Shown one piece after another: positions 25,939 through 34,822 of a DNA stretch of 64,000 nucleotides. How positions within the stretch are numbered: the stretch's first letter is position 1; each line of letters begins with the position of its first letter. This DNA comes from an uncultured Bacteroidales bacterium (lineage in GTDB: Bacteria; Bacteroidota; Bacteroidia; Bacteroidales; P3): the NCBI GenBank assembly GCA_944321735.1, contig CALUMK010000001.1:62001-126000 (forward strand). Reading direction: 5' to 3'. The notes beneath the pieces were generated by a model that was not told the DNA's origin, did not search any database, and worked only from the letters and a program-made list of their open reading frames with translations. A program made the translations under genes and the position numbers.

Positions 25939-26766
25939 TTATTTAAAAGGACTATTGGGCTCCTTGGCCATATACGCATACGACACATCTTCCGTCAATT
26001 TCGGCCAGAATTTGCCCACGAACACCGTCAGCCTGCCCAAAGGCGTCAGGATCAGCGAGCGTTTGCGGTGTTCCATCCCGTTGGCAATCAGATGCGCCAC
26101 TTTTTCGGCGGTCATCATCTTGCTTTCGTCCCGCGGTGTCTCGCCCTGCGGCTTGCCGTCCTTGTCCAAAGCCACCGCCCGGATATTCGAGGATGTGAAG
26201 CCCGGGCAGGCGATCATCACGTGCAGCCCTTTCTTCTTGTTCTCGATGCGGATAGTCTTCAGCAAAGCCTGTATCGCGGCTTTCGATGCCGAATAGGCCG
26301 CCCGTCCCGGCAGGCTTTGGTATCCGGCAATCGAAGAGATGCCTACCAGCGAACCTTTGGTTTTGAGCAAATGCTCGATAGCGTAATAAGAACAGTAGGT
26401 CGTGCCCCAGAAGTTGACATCCATCAAGCGGCGGAGTACGTCTAATTTGCATTCCGAGAACAAGCCCCGCATCGAGATGCCGGCATTGTTGACCAAAGCG
26501 TCGATCCGCCCGAACTTGGCTATGGTCTGTTCCACCCAGTTCTTGCAGTCTTCTTCCCTGCTCACGTCGGTCTTGACCACCAAGCAGCGTTGGTTCACTT
26601 CTTCGGGCGCGAGCGCTTGTTGCAAGTATTCGGTAATCATGTAATCTCTCCTGGCCGAGAGCGATACGTTGTAGCCTCGCTGCAGGAGTTCCAAAGCCAA
26701 TGCTTTGCCAATGCCGGAGGAGGCGCCGGAGACCATGGCGGTTTTGCCGTTCAGTGTGTGGTGCAT
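25939..26766 (-). CDS. Short-chain dehydrogenase/reductase (SDR)
   Basis: 275 aa from the Met at 26766 (MHHTLNGKTAMVSG). The cofactor loop SGASSGIGKA (13-22), the NNAGIS motif, the catalytic SSIAGYQSLPGRAAYSASK (Ser, Tyr, Lys) are intact, giving an NAD(P)-dependent oxidoreductase. The C-terminal TPLGRLTVFVGKFWPKL is basic and hydrophobic as in membrane-near SDRs acting on lipids or retinol-like compounds, but the substrate cannot be told. In-frame codons upstream of 26766 lack SDR character. It is divergent from the MFS gene, with about 200 bp between them. Confidence 0.88.
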   Translation of the reverse strand: MHHTLNGKTAMVSGASSGIGKALALELLQRGYNVSLSARRDYMITEYLQQALAPEEVNQRCLVVKTDVSREEDCKNWVEQTIAKFGRIDALVNNAGISMRGLFSECKLDVLRRLMDVNFWGTTYCSYYAIEHLLKTKGSLVGISSIAGYQSLPGRAAYSASKAAIQALLKTIRIENKKKGLHVMIACPGFTSSNIRAVALDKDGKPQGETPRDESKMMTAEKVAHLIANGMEHRKRSLILTPLGRLTVFVGKFWPKLTEDVSYAYMAKEPNSPFK

Positions 26767-26884
26767 AATGATTGCAAATCTACAAATTGGTGAAAGCCAG
26801 GGTGGCATCCTGTTTCCCGTCGCTTTCGGGGCTGATGCCAGGCGGAGGCTTTCAACAAAGCGCTGCGAAGTTAGTGAATTTCGT

Positions 26885-26892
26885 TAAATTTG
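26885..26892 (+). promoter_or_regulatory. Possible -7 element for the MFS gene
   Basis: TAAATTTG matches the Bacteroidota -7 consensus TAnnTTTG, about 75 bp before the start codon of the transporter. No good TTTG lies at the right distance upstream, so support is partial. Confidence 0.3.
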
Positions 26893-26967
26893 CGGCTTGC
26901 TGGTGCAAGCCGCGACATCCGGCATCGCCTCGGCATGCCATAATAAATAATAGACAACGCTACCGTT

Positions 26968-28254
26968 ATGAAACATATCAAGTTCCGCCTTATCCTGATG
27001 AACTTCTTCCAGTTCGCCGTCTGGGGCGCTTATCTGACCTCGATGGGGACTTATTTGGGCAAAATCGGCCTGGGAGAAAAAATAGGCCTTTTCTACGCTA
27101 TGCAAGGGATTGTATCCCTGTTCATGCCCGCCGTCATCGGCATTGTGGCCGACCGCTGGATTCCCGCCCAACGCCTCCTGGGCTATTGCCATCTGTTGGC
27201 GGCCGCTTTCATGGCCGCTGCCGGCATCTATTGCGTGGGGGCGGAACCCGTTTCATTCTCCTGGCTGTTCACATTCTATTCCCTCAGCGTGGCCTTTTAT
27301 ATGCCCACCTTGGCCTTGTCCAATTCGGTGGCATACAATGCATTGGATAAAGCAGGGCTGGACACGGTCAAGGATTTTCCGCCCATCCGGGTTTTCGGGA
27401 CGATAGGTTTTATCTGCTCGATGTGGATTGTGGATCTCCTTGGTTTTCAAGATACGCACTTCCAGTTCTTTGTATGTGCCGCTTGGGGGCTTCTGTTAGC
27501 TGTTTATGCCCATACCTTGCCGGCCTGCCCGGTCAGTCGAGGTTCGGGTCAGAAGAAAACCTTGGCCGAAGCCATGGGTTTGAAAGCCTTTCTCCTGTTC
27601 AAGCAGAAAAAGATGGCGCTTTTCTTCATCTTTTCCATGCTCCTTGGCGTTTCCCTCCAGATTACCAACGGTTTCGCCAATCCGTTCATCAGCAGTTTCG
27701 CCACCATTCCCGAATATGCCGATACCTTCGGCGTGCAACATGCCAATCTTCTGATTTCGCTTTCCCAGATTAGCGAGACCTGCTGCATTCTGCTGATTCC
27801 GTTCTTCCTAAGCCGTTTCGGCATCAAGAAGGTGATGCTGATTGCCATGTTCGCCTGGGTGTTCCGTTTCGGGCTGTTCGGCTTGGGCAATCCCGGCAGC
27901 GGGGTCTGGATGTTCGTGCTTTCGATGATTGTCTATGGGGTGGCGTTCGACTTCTTCAATATCTCCGGCTCCCTTTTCGTGGACAAGGAAACCGATATCT
28001 CGATCCGGTCCAGTGCGCAAGGGTTGTTTGTGTTGATGACCAATGGTTTCGGGGCTACTATCGGCACGCTTTCGGCGCAGGCGGTCGTGAACCGTTTTGT
28101 GGATTTCAACAGCACGGCGCCTCAGGTAGAAGGCTGGAGCCACGCTTGGTTCGTCTTTGCCGCCTATGCCTTGGTGGTCGCCCTTCTTTTCATGCTTGTT
28201 TTCCGGTACAAGGAGGAAATGGGCGACAAGGCGCATCAGCTCAAGAACCGGTAG
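26968..28254 (+). CDS. MFS nucleoside permease-like transporter
   Basis: 428 aa with about 12 hydrophobic segments. The start MKHIKFRLILMNFFQFAVWGAY, with SMGTYLGKIG and the GIVADRWIPAQ loop after the second segment, fits the NupG/XapB nucleoside:H+ symporter family of the major facilitator superfamily. A cytoplasmic loop (CPVSRGSGQKKTLAEAMGLK) divides the two halves and DFFNISGSLFVDKE lies in the C-terminal half as in that family. It would import nucleosides across the inner membrane. Followed 27 bp later by tatD in the same direction, so they may be co-transcribed. Confidence 0.88.
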   Translation: MKHIKFRLILMNFFQFAVWGAYLTSMGTYLGKIGLGEKIGLFYAMQGIVSLFMPAVIGIVADRWIPAQRLLGYCHLLAAAFMAAAGIYCVGAEPVSFSWLFTFYSLSVAFYMPTLALSNSVAYNALDKAGLDTVKDFPPIRVFGTIGFICSMWIVDLLGFQDTHFQFFVCAAWGLLLAVYAHTLPACPVSRGSGQKKTLAEAMGLKAFLLFKQKKMALFFIFSMLLGVSLQITNGFANPFISSFATIPEYADTFGVQHANLLISLSQISETCCILLIPFFLSRFGIKKVMLIAMFAWVFRFGLFGLGNPGSGVWMFVLSMIVYGVAFDFFNISGSLFVDKETDISIRSSAQGLFVLMTNGFGATIGTLSAQAVVNRFVDFNSTAPQVEGWSHAWFVFAAYALVVALLFMLVFRYKEEMGDKAHQLKNR

Positions 28255-28281
28255 AAACCGCATATATTATTGTCATTGGCA

Positions 28282-29259
28282 ATGAAATGGATTGATACCC
28301 ATACCCATATCTATGAACCGGCGGAGGGGCAGGGCGATGCCGACAGCTGCGTGCGGCGAGCCTTGGAGGCCGGTGTCTTCAAGCAAATCTTGGGCGGCGT
28401 GGATTTGTCCACGATCCGGCCCATCCGGGAAATCTGCGAACGCTATCCGGGTCAGCTGTATCCCACCATCGGCCTGCATCCCACCGAAGTGAAGGAAGAC
28501 TACGTCTCGGTTTTGGACAAAGTCTATTCGGAACTCTCCGCTTGGAATGCTGTTGCGATGCCGGTTTCGACCCAATCCCGCCCCGTTCGAGGCACAGCTG
28601 CGGTACAGCCTGAGTCCCAGTCCGGATTCGCGCGGTTTGCAGAGATGGCGGCAACCGACTCTCAATCCGTGACAGGCTCCGTTTCAGACGCATCGACTCT
28701 TGCCCTGTCCTCATCTTCCGCCCCCCAGGCCTCGCCAGGAGGATTCCGTTACGTGGCCGTGGGCGAAATCGGCATGGATCTTTATTGGGACAAGACCTAT
28801 GCCCGTCAGCAGGAGGATTCCTTCCGGATCCAGCTCGAATGGGCTAAATCCTTGGACTTGCCCGTGGTCCTCCATGTGCGCAACGCCTTTGAGGAAGCCT
28901 GGCATGTTTTGTCCAAAGCGCAGGATGGCCGTCTGAAAGGCGTGTTCCATTGTTATAGCGGCAGTTTGGAACAGTCCAGGCGCGTTCTCGATTTGGGTTT
29001 CCTCTTCGGCATCGGAGGTGTCCTGACCTTCAAGAACGCCAAGCTCCCCGAAATCGTACGCCAGCTGCCTTTGGAATCGCTGCTGCTGGAAACGGATGCC
29101 CCGTATCTGGCCCCCGTCCCCTATCGGGGAAAAACCAACGAGGGGGCTTATATCCCGTTGATAGGGCAGAAGCTGGCCGAATGCCTCGCGTTGCCTGTAG
29201 CCGCTATTGCCGAGGCTACTACCGCTAACGCCCTGCGCCTGTTCCGGATTACGGACTGA
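28282..29259 (+). CDS. tatD: TatD-family metal-dependent DNase with a Ser/Ala-rich insert
   Basis: 325 aa; most TatD proteins are about 260. The family motifs are intact: IDTHTHIYE at the N-terminus, TIGLHPTEV, VAVGEIGMDLYWD, LPVVLHVRNA, GVFHCYSGS, and LLLETDAPYLAP near the end. These bind the metals of a TIM-barrel nuclease used in DNA repair and degradation. Between GLHPTEV and VAVGEIG is about 55-60 residues of low-complexity sequence (Ser, Ala, Gln, Thr, Pro) not found in normal TatD, at about 28546-28740. I used ATG at 28282; a TTG four codons earlier is possible. Confidence 0.93.
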   Translation: MKWIDTHTHIYEPAEGQGDADSCVRRALEAGVFKQILGGVDLSTIRPIREICERYPGQLYPTIGLHPTEVKEDYVSVLDKVYSELSAWNAVAMPVSTQSRPVRGTAAVQPESQSGFARFAEMAATDSQSVTGSVSDASTLALSSSSAPQASPGGFRYVAVGEIGMDLYWDKTYARQQEDSFRIQLEWAKSLDLPVVLHVRNAFEEAWHVLSKAQDGRLKGVFHCYSGSLEQSRRVLDLGFLFGIGGVLTFKNAKLPEIVRQLPLESLLLETDAPYLAPVPYRGKTNEGAYIPLIGQKLAECLALPVAAIAEATTANALRLFRITD

Positions 29260-29426
29260 ATCCTGTTTCGCGCTGAATCCTGTCTCTGTTGGAACCGATT
29301 GCATCTTGGCTCCAGCCAGGATGTGGCATGATTTTCGGCTTGCACTATGGTTTGCGCTATAGCTGCGCTATGGATCTGCATGGAACCGCTTGAGTCTTGG
29401 CTTCGGCCGGGGACGAATATTTTTTT

Positions 29427-29434
29427 TACATTTG
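29427..29434 (+). promoter_or_regulatory. Possible -7 element for trpS
   Basis: TACATTTG matches TAnnTTTG and lies 36 bp before the trpS start, giving a short leader. The expected TTTG upstream is not at a good distance. The gap before it (29260-29426) holds degenerate direct repeats (GAATCCTGT twice; GGAACCG...TCTTGGCT twice). Confidence 0.35.
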
Positions 29435-29470
29435 CCATTTGGTTAAAGACAATACCCTAAAGAAAGAAAC

Positions 29471-30544
29471 ATGAAAAAGATAGTAGTGAGCGGCATCCGC
29501 CCCACAGGGAACTTGCATCTTGGGAACTATTTCGGTGCTTTGCGCAACTTCATCCGGATGCAGGACGAATACAATTGCTATTTCTTCATTGCCGACTACC
29601 ATAGCCTTACGACCCATCCCCATCCCGATCATCTGCGCCAGAATGTCAAACAGATACTGGCTTCCTATATCGCTTGCGGCATGGATCCCGAAAAAGTGGC
29701 CATTTACGCCCAGAGCGACCTTCCCGAAACCGCCGAGCTTTATATGTTCTTCAATATGAACGTGTACCTTGGTGAACTGATGCGTTGCACTTCTTTCAAG
29801 GAAAAAGCCAAGCAATACTGGGATCAGCTCAAGCAGGAACTGATGGAAGACATGGCGGCTAGCGACAATCCGGGCGAGCTCAAGCCGGAAAAAGAGAGCA
29901 ACAAGGTGCATGTGAGTGCCGGCCTCTTGACCTATCCCACCTTGATGGCGGCCGATATCCTGATTCACAAGGCCGATTTCGTGCCGGTAGGCAAGGACCA
30001 AGAGCAGCATCTGGAGATGACGCGGACCTTCGCCCACCGTTTCAACCGTATTTACGGGGTGGATTACTTCGGTCAGCCTCAAGCGTTCAACTTCGGGAGC
30101 AACCTGGTCAAGATTCCGGGGCTGGATGGCAGCGGCAAGATGGGCAAGTCCGAAAGCGGCAACAACGCCATTTTCCTGACCGACGACGATGCTACGATTC
30201 GCAAGAAGATCATGCGAGCCACCACCGATTCCGGACCGGTTGAAATGAACCAGCAGAAGCCCGAGGTGATTGCTAACCTTTTCCAGTTGGTCAAGGTGCT
30301 TTGCAGCGAGGATACCTACAAGAGTTTCGATGAGGCCTATAATAATTGCACGATCCGTTACGGGGATTTGAAGAAGCAGCTGGCGGAAGATACCATCAAG
30401 TTCGTGGCACCTTTCCGTGAACGCATACAGGAAATTCTGGCGGACGATGCCTATCTGGAAAAAGTCCGTCGGGCAGGTGCGGAAAAAGCCCGTGAGAGTG
30501 CCTCCAAGACGGTGAGGGAAGTGCGGAATATCATAGGATTTTAA
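29471..30544 (+). CDS. trpS: Tryptophanyl-tRNA synthetase
   Basis: 357 aa class I synthetase that charges tRNA-Trp in the cytoplasm. The start KKIVVSGIRPTGNLHLGNYF holds the HIGH-like signature, VPVGKDQEQHLEMTR contacts tryptophan, and PGLDGSGKMGKSES is the KMSKS-like loop. Slightly longer than the usual 330 aa because of a charged segment (MAASDNPGELKPEKESNKVH). It ends 3 bp before the hflX start, so the two are likely co-transcribed. Confidence 0.97.
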   Translation: MKKIVVSGIRPTGNLHLGNYFGALRNFIRMQDEYNCYFFIADYHSLTTHPHPDHLRQNVKQILASYIACGMDPEKVAIYAQSDLPETAELYMFFNMNVYLGELMRCTSFKEKAKQYWDQLKQELMEDMAASDNPGELKPEKESNKVHVSAGLLTYPTLMAADILIHKADFVPVGKDQEQHLEMTRTFAHRFNRIYGVDYFGQPQAFNFGSNLVKIPGLDGSGKMGKSESGNNAIFLTDDDATIRKKIMRATTDSGPVEMNQQKPEVIANLFQLVKVLCSEDTYKSFDEAYNNCTIRYGDLKKQLAEDTIKFVAPFRERIQEILADDAYLEKVRRAGAEKARESASKTVREVRNIIGF

Positions 30545-30547
30545 TTG

Positions 30548-31822
30548 ATGGCATACCTTATAACAAAGAAGACGGCTGAACGCGCGGTGCTGGTCGGCAT
30601 CGCCACCGGCATGGTCAGCGTGGAGAAGGAATCGGAGTATCTGGACGAGCTGGCTTTTCTGGCCGATACCGCCGGGGCGGTGGTCGAGAAGCGTTTTATC
30701 CAGAAATTGGATTTGCCCAACGGCAAATATTATATAGGATCCGGCAAGCTCGAAGAAGTCAAGACCTATGTGACGGCCGAGAAGATCGACATGGTGATTT
30801 TCGATGACGAATTGGGTCCGGCACAGCTGAGGAACCTGGAGGGCGAGCTCAAATGCAAGATACTGGACAGGACCACCTTGATTCTGGACATTTTCGCCAA
30901 GCATGCGAGGACGGCCCATGCCCGTACCCAGGTGGAATTGGCGCAGTACCAATATCTGTTGCCCCGTCTGACCCGTATGTGGACTCACTTGAGCAAGCAG
31001 CGGGGCGGGGTAGGGATGAGGGGCCCGGGAGAAAAGGAAATCGAGACCGACCGCCGGGTCATCCACGACAAGATTGCCCTTCTCAAAAACAAGCTGGCCG
31101 AAATCGACAAGCAGAAAGTGACCCAGCGCAAGAACCGTATCGCGATGGTGCGGGTCGCCTTGGTCGGCTATACGAACGTGGGCAAGTCCACGATTATGAA
31201 CCTGATCAGCAAGTCGGACGTGCTGGCGGAAAACAAACTCTTCGCCACCTTGGACACCACGGTTCGCAAGGTGGTGATTGGCAACCTGCCGTTTCTGCTG
31301 TCCGATACGGTGGGTTTTATCCGCAAGCTGCCCCATAGTCTGGTCGAGTCGTTCAAATCGACCTTGGACGAGGTGAGGGAGAGCGATATCCTGTTGCATG
31401 TGGTCGATATTTCCCATCCCGAATTCGAAGAACAGTTGCAGGTGGTTCAGCAGACCTTGAGCGAGATAGGCGCGGCAGACAAAAAGATTATCGTGGTATT
31501 CAACAAGATTGATGCCTATACCTATGAAGAGAAGGACCCGGACGATTTGAGCCCGGCTACCAAGCGCAATTACAGTCTGGAGGATTTGAAGAAGATGTGG
31601 TACGCCAAGGAAAACGCGCCTTGCATTTTCATTTCGGCAGCCAAGAAAGACAACGTGGAAGAGTTCCGGCAGATGTTGTACGAGGAAGTGAAGAAGGTGC
31701 ATCTGACCCGCTACCCTTACGACAAGTTGCTGTACGAGGATGCCTGGACGCAGGCAGAGGATGTGGAAGCAGCGGGCAGGGAAGCGGGTGTGAAGGGCGA
31801 AGAAGGCCGGGATGAAGGTTGA
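30548..31822 (+). CDS. hflX: Ribosome-associated GTPase HflX
   Basis: 424 aa. N-terminal HflX domain with YYIGSGKLEEVKTYV and FDDELGPAQLRNLE, then a coiled region with RGGVGMRGPGEKEIETDRR, then the GTPase domain: G1 GYTNVGKST, G2 and G3 region ATLDTTVRK and LSDTVGFIRKLP, G4 NKID, G5 ISAAK. HflX rescues stalled or heat-damaged ribosomes by splitting the subunits. The C-terminus is a short Gly/Glu-rich tail. Start taken as ATG at 30548; the TTG just before it is unlikely. Confidence 0.97.
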   Translation: MAYLITKKTAERAVLVGIATGMVSVEKESEYLDELAFLADTAGAVVEKRFIQKLDLPNGKYYIGSGKLEEVKTYVTAEKIDMVIFDDELGPAQLRNLEGELKCKILDRTTLILDIFAKHARTAHARTQVELAQYQYLLPRLTRMWTHLSKQRGGVGMRGPGEKEIETDRRVIHDKIALLKNKLAEIDKQKVTQRKNRIAMVRVALVGYTNVGKSTIMNLISKSDVLAENKLFATLDTTVRKVVIGNLPFLLSDTVGFIRKLPHSLVESFKSTLDEVRESDILLHVVDISHPEFEEQLQVVQQTLSEIGAADKKIIVVFNKIDAYTYEEKDPDDLSPATKRNYSLEDLKKMWYAKENAPCIFISAAKKDNVEEFRQMLYEEVKKVHLTRYPYDKLLYEDAWTQAEDVEAAGREAGVKGEEGRDEG

Positions 31823-32006
31823 AATGTCCCGGTTTCCGGAGAAAAATGTCAAAAAGGATGCGGCAAAAAGGACCAAAAACTTTGATGTATTGAAATTATT
31901 TGTAAATTAGCCGCCGCTTTGAAAGGGGGTTGTCCCTCGCGAAGGAAGAAAAAGCAAAGAAAATTAAATACTTAGAACTGCGGAAAGAAGTCTGAGCAGT
32001 TGAAAT

Positions 32007-32094
32007 GGAGAGGTGGCCGAGTGGTCGAAGGCGCACGCCTGGAAAGTGTGTAAGCGTCAAAAGCGCTTCCAGGGTTCGAATCCCTGTCTCTCCG
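32007..32094 (+). tRNA. tRNA-Ser (anticodon GGA)
   Basis: 88-nt cloverleaf. Acceptor GGAGAGG pairs with TCTCTCC, the anticodon arm CACGC/GTGTG encloses CTGGAAA (anticodon GGA, reads UCC/UCU), a long variable arm (GCGTCAAAAGCGC region) marks a class II tRNA, and the T-arm has GGTTCGAATCC. CCA is not encoded. Confidence 0.97.
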
Positions 32095-32186
32095 CAAGGA
32101 TCGCAGCGAATCAAAATCTGAGGGTTCGTGAGGTTCGTGAAAAAACAATAAAAGGAATAACCAAAAAGTAAAAAAGTTCTATCATT

Positions 32187-32993
32187 ATGAAAAAACTGAT
32201 TGCATCCCTTTTAGTAGGAGCTTCACTTGTTTTGGGTTCTGTCATGGCGCAGGATACGACTGCTGCCGCTGCTGCCCAGACCGACTCTAACGCTGTTGTA
32301 GAGAATGCTGTTGCTACTGAAGATCCCGCTCTGGTTCCGGTAACCCAACAGACGGAAGAAAAGACTTTCCACCAAGCCCTTAAACAAAAATTCATCGAAG
32401 GGGGTGTGCCATGGATGACGCCTATCTTGCTCGTGTTCATCTTGGGTCTTGCTTTGGTTTTCGAACGTATCATTTATTTGAATCTTGCTACGACCAATAC
32501 GACGAAATTGCTTGCCAGGGTTGAAGATGCCTTGCAGAATGGCGGTATCGAAGCTGCGAAGGACGTTTGCCGCAATACCCGCGGTCCTGTGGCCAGCATC
32601 TTCTATCAAGGTTTGGAACGTTCCAACGAAGGGGTGGAAGGCATTGAAAAATCCGTTACCGCTTACGGTGGCGTTCAAGTAGGCCGTCTGGAAAAGAACC
32701 TCGGTTGGATTTCCTGGTCTATCGCCATTGCTCCTATGTTGGGGTTCTTGGGTACGGTAGTAGGTATGGTTCAGGCATTCGATGACATTGAAGCTGCTGG
32801 TGATATCAGCCCGACCGTTGTTGCCGGTGGTATGAAAGTGGCCTTGATCACGACTGTATTCGGTCTTATCGTCGCCATTATCGTTCAAACATTCTACAAT
32901 TACTTGAGCTCTAAAATCGACAGCATCGTTAACAAGATGGAAGATGCTTCGATTTCGTTCATGGATTTGATTGCTAAATATATCCAGAAATAA
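32187..32993 (+). CDS. exbB: ExbB/TolQ-type proton channel protein
   Basis: 268 aa. After an N-terminal signal-like segment (MKKLIASLLVGASLVLGSVMA) and a polar Ala/Thr stretch, a membrane helix (PWMTPILLVFILGLALVFER) leads to the MotA/TolQ/ExbB domain: RLEKNLGWISWSIAIAPMLG, FLGTVVGMVQAFDDIE, and SPTVVAGGMKVALITTVFGL. With ExbD it uses the proton gradient to drive TonB-dependent import. It is the first of four tightly packed genes; the TonB-dependent receptor at 48.3 kb is a possible client. Confidence 0.95.
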   Translation: MKKLIASLLVGASLVLGSVMAQDTTAAAAAQTDSNAVVENAVATEDPALVPVTQQTEEKTFHQALKQKFIEGGVPWMTPILLVFILGLALVFERIIYLNLATTNTTKLLARVEDALQNGGIEAAKDVCRNTRGPVASIFYQGLERSNEGVEGIEKSVTAYGGVQVGRLEKNLGWISWSIAIAPMLGFLGTVVGMVQAFDDIEAAGDISPTVVAGGMKVALITTVFGLIVAIIVQTFYNYLSSKIDSIVNKMEDASISFMDLIAKYIQK

Positions 32994-33013
32994 TAATTGG
33001 AGGAGGTTTCACT

Positions 33014-33346
33014 ATGGTATGGATTGACGTCTTGATGTACGTTGTCTATGCGTTGGCCATTGTTGCATTGGTGGCTGCGGTAGGCTTCTCCATCGTCCAA
33101 TTTGGCGGCAATATCAAAAACAGCAAGTACACCTTGTTCGGTTTGCTGGGTTTGGTTGTCATCTTTGTGGTGTCCTATATCCTTTCTTCGGGTACGGACA
33201 TCAGCCCTGAACTGTTTGAAAAAACAGGATCCGATTACGGTTCTTCCAAGCTGATAGGTGCAGGTATGTACACGATTTACGCAGTGATGGCATTGGCTGT
33301 AATCTCGATTGTAGTAACAGAAATTATCAGACCGTTTAAAAAATAG
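33014..33346 (+). CDS. Small membrane protein of the exb operon
   Basis: 110 aa with three hydrophobic segments: WIDVLMYVVYALAIVALVAA, LFGLLGLVVIFVVSYIL and MYTIYAVMALAVISIVV, the last followed by TEIIRPFKK. No known domain beyond this. A protein of this size and shape is regularly encoded between exbB and exbD in Bacteroidota, so it is probably an accessory part of the energising complex. Good spacing (20 bp after exbB, with AGGAGG upstream; 5 bp before exbD). Confidence 0.85.
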   Translation: MVWIDVLMYVVYALAIVALVAAVGFSIVQFGGNIKNSKYTLFGLLGLVVIFVVSYILSSGTDISPELFEKTGSDYGSSKLIGAGMYTIYAVMALAVISIVVTEIIRPFKK

Positions 33347-33351
33347 GAAGA

Positions 33352-33936
33352 ATGGCTAAGAAATCGCCCACCATCAACGGAGGGTCCATGTCCGATATCT
33401 CGTTCTTGCTGTTGACATTCTTCTTGTTGACATCATCAATGGATACGGATACGGGGATTGCCAGGAAGCTGCCTCAAATGCTTCCTCCCGATGCTCCGAA
33501 GCCGGAAATTCACGACCGAAACGTGTTCAAGGTCGCGATTAATTTCCGGGACGAGCTTCAGGTGCAGGGGCAGTTGTCCGACTTGTCCGTCTTGCGGGAT
33601 ATGGCAAAGGATTTTTTGGCAAATCCTTCTAGCGACCCTAAGAAATCCGAGATCAAGATAGAGGAGATTCCTCTTTTGGGAGCTGTTCCAGTTTCCAAAG
33701 GTGTGGTTTCCTTGAAAAGTGACCGAGGAACATCGTACGAAATGTACATCAAGGTACAGAATGAAATCACGGCTGCGTTTCGCGAACTTCGCGATGAACT
33801 CTCAGAAGAGAAGTTCGGTGTCAAGTTCGCGGATTTGACAAGGGATGACCAGATAGAAGCTATTCAGGATGCGATTCCTTTGACTATTTCCGAGGCTGAG
33901 CCTACGAATGCGGTTATAACTACGGGAGGTAACTAA
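33352..33936 (+). CDS. exbD: ExbD/TolR-type protein
   Basis: 194 aa. The short cytoplasmic N-terminus is followed by one membrane helix beginning GGSMSDISFLLLTFFLLTSS, where the Asp of MSDISF is the proton-carrying residue of ExbD/TolR. The periplasmic part has DRGTSYEMYIKVQNEITAAF. Works with ExbB. It is one of two ExbD copies in tandem; this one is the longer. Confidence 0.93.
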   Translation: MAKKSPTINGGSMSDISFLLLTFFLLTSSMDTDTGIARKLPQMLPPDAPKPEIHDRNVFKVAINFRDELQVQGQLSDLSVLRDMAKDFLANPSSDPKKSEIKIEEIPLLGAVPVSKGVVSLKSDRGTSYEMYIKVQNEITAAFRELRDELSEEKFGVKFADLTRDDQIEAIQDAIPLTISEAEPTNAVITTGGN

Positions 33937-34409
33937 TGGGAAGATTCAGAAACAACGACAGCAAAGAGGTGCCGGAAATTAACACCGGTAGTATGAGTGA
34001 TATCATCTTCATGTTCCTCTTCTTCTTCATGGTTATCACAACGATTCGTGAAGCGACCTTGTATGTAAGAATTACTCCTCCGGGGGCTACCGAAGTGCAG
34101 AAGCTTGAAAAGAAATCCTTGGTGAGCTTCATATACATCGGTCCTCCTATGGATGCCCAGAAGTACGGTACCGAACCTCGAATCCAGTTGAACGACCAGA
34201 TTTCCGGAGTTCGTGATATCGCCCAGTTCATCGAAGCCGAGCGTAATGCACGCGATGAAGTGGATCGTCCTTTGATGACGACTTCGCTCAAAGCGGATCG
34301 CTCTGTGAAGATGGGTATCATTACCGATGTGAAGCAGGAGTTGAGAAAAGTGAATGCCTTGAAAATCAATTACTCTGCTGCTAAAGCGAGAGATGTTTAC
34401 GGAAATTAA
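33936..34409 (+). CDS. exbD: Second ExbD/TolR-type protein
   Basis: 157 aa. Same plan as the preceding gene: EINTGSMSDIIFMFLFFFMV with the proton-carrying Asp, then a periplasmic domain. The start codon shares one base with the previous stop (TAATG) and a good ribosome site (GGGAGGT) lies just upstream. Paired, different ExbD copies are usual in Bacteroidota and may form a mixed dimer. A strong terminator follows 24 bp later. Confidence 0.93.
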   Translation: MGRFRNNDSKEVPEINTGSMSDIIFMFLFFFMVITTIREATLYVRITPPGATEVQKLEKKSLVSFIYIGPPMDAQKYGTEPRIQLNDQISGVRDIAQFIEAERNARDEVDRPLMTTSLKADRSVKMGIITDVKQELRKVNALKINYSAAKARDVYGN

Positions 34410-34432
34410 TTGACCGAAAGGTTATTAGGAAA

Positions 34433-34465
34433 GAGGAATCCTCCTGTAGGGTTCCTCTTTTTTTT
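34433..34465 (+). terminator. Rho-independent terminator of the exb operon
   Basis: GAGGAATCC (34433-34441) pairs with GGGTTCCTC (34449-34457; one wobble) around 7 nt, followed by eight T (34458-34465). Confidence 0.93.
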
Positions 34466-34582
34466 ATCGGATTAGCGTTTTTATGCGCGGCTATCGTTGT
34501 CGGTGAAGTGTTGAGAGAAGGTCTTAATATGTGCTATGCCTGATTAGCGTGTTGCAGTCGTTGTGTTCGGAATGTCCTTTAT

Positions 34583-34775
34583 CCCAAATCGGTCATTAGA
34601 CTTTGGGTAGATTGTCCGCTTATGTCATGCAGCATGCTTCTCGCCTAGCCGAAGGCGTAGCGGGCTACGTCGAGGCGTAGCGAGGAGCATGATGCGGACA
34701 GAAGCGGGCAAGATGCCCGAAAGCCTCATTTCCCCAATCAGAAACGGACACGGCGTGTCTAATGACCGATTTGGG
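34583..34775. mobile_element. MITE-like foldback element, 193 bp
   Basis: Perfect 18-bp terminal inverted repeats: CCCAAATCGGTCATTAGA at 34583-34600 and its reverse complement at 34758-34775. The 5-bp direct repeat TTTAT flanks both sides (34578-34582 and 34776-34780), as a target duplication would. Inside, a second level of pairing (GTCCGC and CATGCTTCTCGC near 34615-34650 with the GCGAGGAGCATG and GCGGAC side) and two copies of GGCGTAGCG suggest the whole unit can fold back. No coding frame of note. It lies between two convergent genes, a common place for such elements. Confidence 0.75.
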
Positions 34776-34822
34776 TTTATCTCAACGGCGGCTTGGTGTG
34801 ATTGGAATGTGTGGCGTTGGAA

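Noticed and set aside
29426..31876. 816-codon minus-strand open frame opposite trpS and hflX
   Set aside because: Exactly antisense to two well-supported genes; the product is His/Leu/Gln-rich with no domain. A result of codon bias in the real genes.
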